This document shows positions 59,796-64,000 of a DNA stretch of 64,000 nucleotides, in pieces; within the stretch, counting starts at the first letter, position 1; each line of letters starts with the position of its first letter. The notes under the pieces are model-generated. The model was not told the DNA's origin. It did no database searches and saw only the letters and a list, made by a program, of their open reading frames with translations. Made by a program: the position numbers and the translations under genes. The stretch is from Saliphagus infecundisoli (GTDB lineage: Archaea; Halobacteriota; Halobacteria; Halobacteriales; Natrialbaceae): positions 1-64,000 of the forward strand of contig NZ_JAIWHV010000016.1 of assembly GCF_020177375.1 (NCBI RefSeq), read 5' to 3'.

Positions 59796-61437
59796 ACTCC
59801 TGGCACCCCTCGCTGCGATTTTCATTGGCGCTGCTCTGTTCCTGATAGTTGCGATCAGAGTGGGAATCCCCGCAGTACCGGTCTATATCGTTGTCGGACT
59901 AGTCCTCGCCCCATTTATTCCTCAAGGGACGACCCTGGAACTCGCTCAATGGGGAATCGCGTTCCTTGTGTTCACGTTCGGTGTTGACGTTGAACCAGGA
60001 CGATTTCGGGCGGTTGCACGCGACAGCGAGCATGTCGCAGCTCTCCAAATTCTGTTAATCGGGACGCTGGTCTTTGGTCTTGGACTCGTAGTCGGACTCG
60101 ATGCGCTGAATGCCGTGTACTTCGCAAGTGCAGCTGCGCTCAGTTCATCACTCGTCGGTCGCGAACTGGCCGCTCACGACATTCGGCGCAATCTCGTACA
60201 AGGGCGTCTCATCTCGTCAATTCACTTCGCACAGGATCTATTCGCAGTCGTGCTCATCCTTACGTTGAGTGCAGACGTCTTTACACCTGACGGGATCGCG
60301 CTTAAACTCGGGTACGGCGTCGTCATCCTCCTCGTCGCCGTGCTCGTTCGAGTGTATCTGTTCGATATTCTCGTCTCGCTATCGGGAGACTCCGACGAAC
60401 TCATCATTCTAACCGGTGTCGCGCTGCTTCTCGGATTCATCAGCCTTGCGGAGTTGACCGGCATCTCGATCGTCATCGGAGCGTTCGCTGCCGGGTTGGC
60501 GATCACGCAAGAATTCCCGAACAAATTAGCGCTCGAAGCAGGTCTTGAATCGTTCGACGACTTCTTCGCGGCAATCTTCTTCGTCACGATCGGGAGTCTG
60601 ATCACCATCCCTACGCCGCGAGCGTTGCTCCTTGCGGGTGTTCTATCCCTCGTCATCGTTGTCCTCAAGCCCCTCGTGACGATCTTTGCACTACTCTACC
60701 AAGGATACGAAACCAGGACGGCATCGCTAACGAGCTTTGGGCTTGACCAAGTGAGTGAATTCGCCCTCATCATCGCCATCCAGGCGTTGATTCTCGAGCG
60801 AATTCAGCCGGACGTCTTCGAGGCGATCATCCTCGTTGCAGCACTGACGATGATCACGTCGACAGCAACTCGCCAGTTCAGTGAACCGCTCTATCGGTCT
60901 CTGAGGCGAATCCTCCCATTGGAATCAACCCACTCCAAGCTGAACAGCCGAAGTTCCGTCGACCCATCCCTACAGGACCATGTTATCATCGTCGGATACG
61001 GACGACTCGGGACGCTTGCTGCGCGGATCTGTAACGATGAAGATCAACCTATAGTCGTAATCGACCACGATCCTGTTCGTCACGAATTGGCTACAACCCA
61101 CGAGAACCACATTTTCGGCGATGCGGTAATCGAAGAGACGTGGCAGCGAGCGAATGCTGATGATGCGCGATTGATTCTCTCGACAGTGCCTGACTCTCGA
61201 GTTTCTACTCGGATTCTCGAGTTAGAGGCGAAAGCAGACGTCATCCTTCGATCGGACCGTATCGACGAAGCAGATGAACTGTTAGAAGCTGGTGCAGACT
61301 ATGTTATTGTTCCCGACTTCCTCGCCTCGGAACAGCTCTTAGAGAAGGTCCAAACGGTACTTACCGACGATGTCTCTCTCGAAGAGTGGCGCTCACAGAA
61401 CAAACATCGACTCCATGAGGAGTTTGAATTTCGATGA
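59788..61437 (+). CDS. CPA2-type cation/proton antiporter with TrkA-N domain (second)
   Basis: 549 residues from ATG 59788; a GTG at 59779 would add three. Membrane part similar to the previous gene but diverged: GIPAVPVYIVVGLVLAPFIP, AFLVFTFGVDVEPGRF, SSIHFAQDLFAVVLILTLSA, and an acidic pair in ESFDDFFAAIFFVTIGS. The C-terminal TrkA-N domain begins near VIIVGYGRLGTLAARICNDE. Tandem, overlapping antiporters of this kind suggest a heteromeric complex. Neighbours MscS, RCK_C and Usp point to osmotic stress. Confidence 0.9.
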   Translation: MVELLAPLAAIFIGAALFLIVAIRVGIPAVPVYIVVGLVLAPFIPQGTTLELAQWGIAFLVFTFGVDVEPGRFRAVARDSEHVAALQILLIGTLVFGLGLVVGLDALNAVYFASAAALSSSLVGRELAAHDIRRNLVQGRLISSIHFAQDLFAVVLILTLSADVFTPDGIALKLGYGVVILLVAVLVRVYLFDILVSLSGDSDELIILTGVALLLGFISLAELTGISIVIGAFAAGLAITQEFPNKLALEAGLESFDDFFAAIFFVTIGSLITIPTPRALLLAGVLSLVIVVLKPLVTIFALLYQGYETRTASLTSFGLDQVSEFALIIAIQALILERIQPDVFEAIILVAALTMITSTATRQFSEPLYRSLRRILPLESTHSKLNSRSSVDPSLQDHVIIVGYGRLGTLAARICNDEDQPIVVIDHDPVRHELATTHENHIFGDAVIEETWQRANADDARLILSTVPDSRVSTRILELEAKADVILRSDRIDEADELLEAGADYVIVPDFLASEQLLEKVQTVLTDDVSLEEWRSQNKHRLHEEFEFR

Positions 61438-61548
61438 CCGCCTGTAGTGAACCGGGGCTCGATTCACGATAAATCCGAGTCCAACCACCTAACTGACGGA
61501 TATACTTGAGCCGAATCCCTATATCCACTGCCGAACATTCAACACCTC

Positions 61549-62457
61549 ATGAGTAATTCCACATCGCAGGGTTCGATTCTCGTACCGATTGCGAATCCAG
61601 AGACAGCAGACCACCTCGTCTCGACAGCTGCGGATGTTGCGTCAGATACAGGACGCCCCCTTGACCTGTTGACTGTAATCACCGTGCCTGATCAGGTCCC
61701 ACTTTCGGAGGGTGAACGCCTTGTCGATAATGAGCGTGAGATCCTCGATTATGCTGCCGAAATGGTCACAGATCAGGCTATCGAAGTCACATGCCGTATT
61801 CGCTTTGCTCGTTCCATTGCGAGCGGAATTCTTAGCATAGCAGAGCAGCGAGATATTGAGACGATTCTTATGGGGTGGCGAGGGCGTCCGCGACGACGAG
61901 ACATCATCTTGGGATCGCATCTCGACCAAGTGCTTCGAAAGGCTCCGTGTGATGTCCTCGTCAAACGGATGGACGGTGATGGTGGCCTCCATCGAATCCT
62001 CCTTCCTGTTGCTGGTGGTCCAAACACTGAATTGGCAGCAAGCGTAGCAGGCTCTCTTGCTCGCGTTCACGATGCCGAAATTCACGTCATTATTGTCAAT
62101 TCACCCAAGGAAACGACAACAGAACGTGAAGAGAAAGAACAAGTGTTAGCGAAAGTCATTGCTGGATTCACGGAGGTCCCAGTAATCACTCAGGAAATTA
62201 TTGAAAGCGACTCTATCAGCAAGACCATCGTAGACCAATCGAACAATGTCGATCTTTCCGTTCTCGGAGCAACGTCTGAAGACCTTTTCCGTCGTTCTGT
62301 GATCGGGTCGCTTCCAGAACAGGTGGGACGTCAATCGACGAGTTCGGTGCTGATGGTCAAAGCATATCAGGACCTCCCTTCTCGATTAGTGCGGCTCACA
62401 TCACGCATTCGGCGTAGCAAGCCTATTACCCACCTCCGAAATAAACTAGGTCGCTAA
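61549..62457 (+). CDS. Universal stress protein with two Usp domains
   Basis: 302 residues. Two UspA domains: the first from SILVPIANPETADHLVSTAA, ending PCDVLVKR; the second from HRILLPVAGGPNTELAASVA to STSSVLMVK. The nucleotide-binding motif GxxG-x9-G(S/T) is incomplete in the first domain (MGWRGRPRRRDIILGSHLDQ) and partly kept in the second (LGATSEDLFRRSVIGSLPEQ). Starts 112 bases after the antiporter and may be co-transcribed. Usp domains commonly accompany transporters in haloarchaea. Confidence 0.9.
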   Translation: MSNSTSQGSILVPIANPETADHLVSTAADVASDTGRPLDLLTVITVPDQVPLSEGERLVDNEREILDYAAEMVTDQAIEVTCRIRFARSIASGILSIAEQRDIETILMGWRGRPRRRDIILGSHLDQVLRKAPCDVLVKRMDGDGGLHRILLPVAGGPNTELAASVAGSLARVHDAEIHVIIVNSPKETTTEREEKEQVLAKVIAGFTEVPVITQEIIESDSISKTIVDQSNNVDLSVLGATSEDLFRRSVIGSLPEQVGRQSTSSVLMVKAYQDLPSRLVRLTSRIRRSKPITHLRNKLGR

Positions 62458-62531
62458 GCCATCCTCATTCCGTACGTTCAGATTTTCTGATCTTCCGAAT
62501 TCGTTAATGCGGGCCAATCCATATCTCTTGT

Positions 62532-62684
62532 ATGAAGTGCACTCGCTGTGAAACTGACGAGGGAGAGCGTATGGAGGTCGTCTATCAAAGTGGCGCAACG
62601 ATCATTTCATATCTATGCCAGAACTGTACCCGCTCAATGGCCAGTGATTCGGATATCCTCGAAATTAATCCATCAGAAAGGTGA
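62532..62684 (+). CDS. 50-residue zinc-ribbon protein
   Basis: MKCTRCETDEGERMEVVYQS followed by GATIISYLCQNCTRSM. Two CxxC pairs (residues 3-6 and 29-32) make one small zinc ribbon. The ATG lies 75 bases after the Usp stop. Similar orphan miniproteins occur throughout haloarchaea. Confidence 0.6.
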   Translation: MKCTRCETDEGERMEVVYQSGATIISYLCQNCTRSMASDSDILEINPSER

Positions 62685-62871
62685 TGAATATTATAGTGGT
62701 CCCAGCGGCCGACCGCTTGTCTGCATTATCATCGTTTCAGGGACCATTAGATAATTGAAGATAATCTTCGAAACCCCGTAACGTATTTAATCTGGTCTTC
62801 GTTCTCGCTTTCCAAGCTATCTAGAGAGTAATTGAGCTTGGAAGTCCCCCTTAATATTACTCATCTCATTT

Positions 62872-63318
62872 TTATTTTCTCAGCTCAATATACCTATAAT
62901 ACCCAAGGTTCATGCCATATATAATCAATCCAACAAATACGAATGATATCTGGGTTTGATTGTCCGGAAAAACGCTAAATACCCCATCAGCAAACACGAT
63001 TACAAGTAACCACCAAAACGAAGTACTACCTGCCTTCCTGTATAATTCCCTACTGCGTTTATCTTGGACTATTTGCCGACGACGACCAGCGGAGATCTTT
63101 CTATATCCCAAAAAGACGAGAATACCCGCTGGAACAAGCATTCCTAGATAGAACATCTGCGGCACATCGTAGTATAGGATAGCAAGAATGCCTCCGAGCT
63201 GGAGAACTGCTGCAACGGCTACTAATATGTACCCCGTTCTTTTTTGACGTTTACTACTGGAAAGGGTATTACTCATTCCTCTACCATTTATTGTCTCACT
63301 TAGCTTCTTCAACCACAT
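62872..63318 (-). CDS. Hypothetical membrane protein
   Basis: 148 residues, four membrane helices (RTGYILVAVAAVLQLGGILA; FYLGMLVPAGILVFLGY; FWWLLVIVFADGVFSVF; ISFVFVGLIIYGMNLGYYRY) with a basic loop in the middle. A shorter start at 63276 (MSNTLSSSKRQ) is equally possible; the longer one has a TATA-like run about 30-40 bases upstream. More AT-rich than neighbours, so perhaps acquired. Unrecognised. Confidence 0.6.
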   Translation of the reverse strand: MWLKKLSETINGRGMSNTLSSSKRQKRTGYILVAVAAVLQLGGILAILYYDVPQMFYLGMLVPAGILVFLGYRKISAGRRRQIVQDKRSRELYRKAGSTSFWWLLVIVFADGVFSVFPDNQTQISFVFVGLIIYGMNLGYYRYIELRK

Positions 63319-63667
63319 GTCCTAAGTCCCTTCCCCTTTCAACAGATGATTTTTAGTTAATAAATATGAGAGTATATAATATTGAATATATGATTAAAAA
63401 GTTGATGGATTAAACGGGCCCAGCGCGAATGAGCACTTCGATCCCCCCTCACCCGTATGTAACAATAGGCGGTCTGATCGAAGTGTTCCAATCGCTGCGT
63501 TACATCAAGATGCATACGTAACGTAGAAACTATGTAAAACATGGCAGAATAATGTTTAGGTGGGGATGCATTAATCAACGCAAAAACAACCCCGTCTCTC
63601 GATTATCTCGTTCTCCTTTCCCTTGCAACTCCACTACTTTTGTCTCCACCTACATTCAATCACTTCA
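63319..63667. other. AT-rich intergenic region
   Basis: About 350 bases. Several TATA-like runs near 63360-63400 (TAAATATGAGAGTATATAATAT). A minus-strand open frame within it has no sign of being real. Likely holds promoters for both flanking genes. Confidence 0.45.
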
Positions 63668-64000
63668 ATGGACGGGTCGGCGCGGTCCGGAGATTCTATG
63701 AATCAGACGGAAGTGAGTGAGGAACTCAGCAAAGACATTGGTCTGTTGGGAGCATTAGCTATCGGTATCGGGACGATGATTGCTGCAGGCGTTTTCGTTC
63801 TTTCGGGGTTGGCGGTTGGCAACGTCGGTGCGATGGCGATCGTCTCGTTTGTGCTCGCAGCCATCGTTGCAGCCCTCACGGCGGCTGCCTACGCCGAGTT
63901 TTCGTCGATCTATCACGAGAGTGGTGGTGGATATATGTATGCCAACAAGACATTTGACACTGACCTGACCTACATTATGGGGTGGACAATGATCCTCGGC
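63668..64000 (+). CDS. APC family amino acid permease (3' end outside window)
   Basis: First 111 codons. Start at 63668 or, equally in frame, 63698 (MNQTEVSEELSK). Membrane helices begin LGALAIGIGTMIAAGVFVLS, the APC family motif with the unwound GIGxMIGxGIF-like helix that binds the amino group, then AMAIVSFVLAAIVAALTAAA and YAEFSSIYHESGGGYMY. In haloarchaea such permeases often carry C-terminal Usp domains, which would fit the Usp gene nearby, but the rest is out of view. Confidence 0.9.
   Translation, partial: MDGSARSGDSMNQTEVSEELSKDIGLLGALAIGIGTMIAAGVFVLSGLAVGNVGAMAIVSFVLAAIVAALTAAAYAEFSSIYHESGGGYMYANKTFDTDLTYIMGWTMILG

Overview
The window comes from a halophilic archaeon (class Halobacteria). 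The proteins are rich in Asp and Glu. Several exported proteins carry twin-arginine signals followed by a lipobox or an acidic linker. Many start codons lie about 25-30 bases behind a TATA-like element, with no leader. Recognisable archaeal families include Orc1/Cdc6, XPB-Bax1, family B polymerase, Lrp/AsnC and FilR1-type regulators. Several replication initiators, toxin-antitoxin pairs, insertion sequence remnants, decayed genes and repeated cassettes suggest a megaplasmid, or a chromosomal region built from plasmid modules. The strain cannot be named from what I can see. DUF family names below are from memory and were not searched.

Layout. 0-4 kb: the end of a TnpB-type insertion sequence, a repeated gene of unknown function with a structured tail, and a divergent pair (DUF7509-like protein and winged-helix regulator). 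4-10.3 kb: organophosphate use, with an exported glycerophosphodiester phosphodiesterase, a PhnD/PhnC/PhnE/PhnE transporter and a HAD-IIA phosphatase. 10.4-15 kb: an accessory patch with a second and third copy of the repeated cassette, a TumE-type toxin-antitoxin pair, a glycosyltransferase, a truncated 5'-nucleotidase and a second, broken DUF7509/regulator pair. 15-27 kb: ordinary accessory genes (OsmC, two exported proteins, a dicarboxylate symporter, zinc-ribbon miniproteins, Lrp, an EamA-like protein). 27-33 kb: small unrecognised genes, a 140-bp repeated upstream region, decayed genes and a minus-strand operon with a possible PD-(D/E)xK nuclease.

33-54.7 kb is a replication, repair and maintenance region. 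It holds a beta-CASP RNase-like protein, a 936-residue winged-helix protein that may be a plasmid initiator, Orc1/Cdc6 next to a cluster of origin-box-like repeats, a MazF/PemK-type pair, XPB helicase with its Bax1 nuclease, a Doc-type pair, and a second Orc1/Cdc6 followed by a RecA-like protein without a P-loop, a small protein and a divergent family B polymerase. Two similar PadR regulators lie at the two sides of the 41.5-54.6 kb part. 54.9-64 kb deals with ion and stress handling: an MscS channel, a RCK_C regulator, two overlapping CPA2 antiporters with TrkA-N domains, a double UspA protein and the start of an APC permease.

The most unusual signal is a short inverted repeat found five times between genes (2318, 11319, 32966, 47885 and 54593). 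The arms are invariant (CCTTGTGCAAC and GTTGCACAAGG), and the loop keeps a length of 24-26 bases while its sequence differs in every copy. Two copies end the same duplicated gene cassette, one lies three bases before a start codon, and one sits in a PadR unit flanked by a 24-bp direct repeat. The layout recalls gene-plus-recombination-site cassettes, but no recombinase is visible here.
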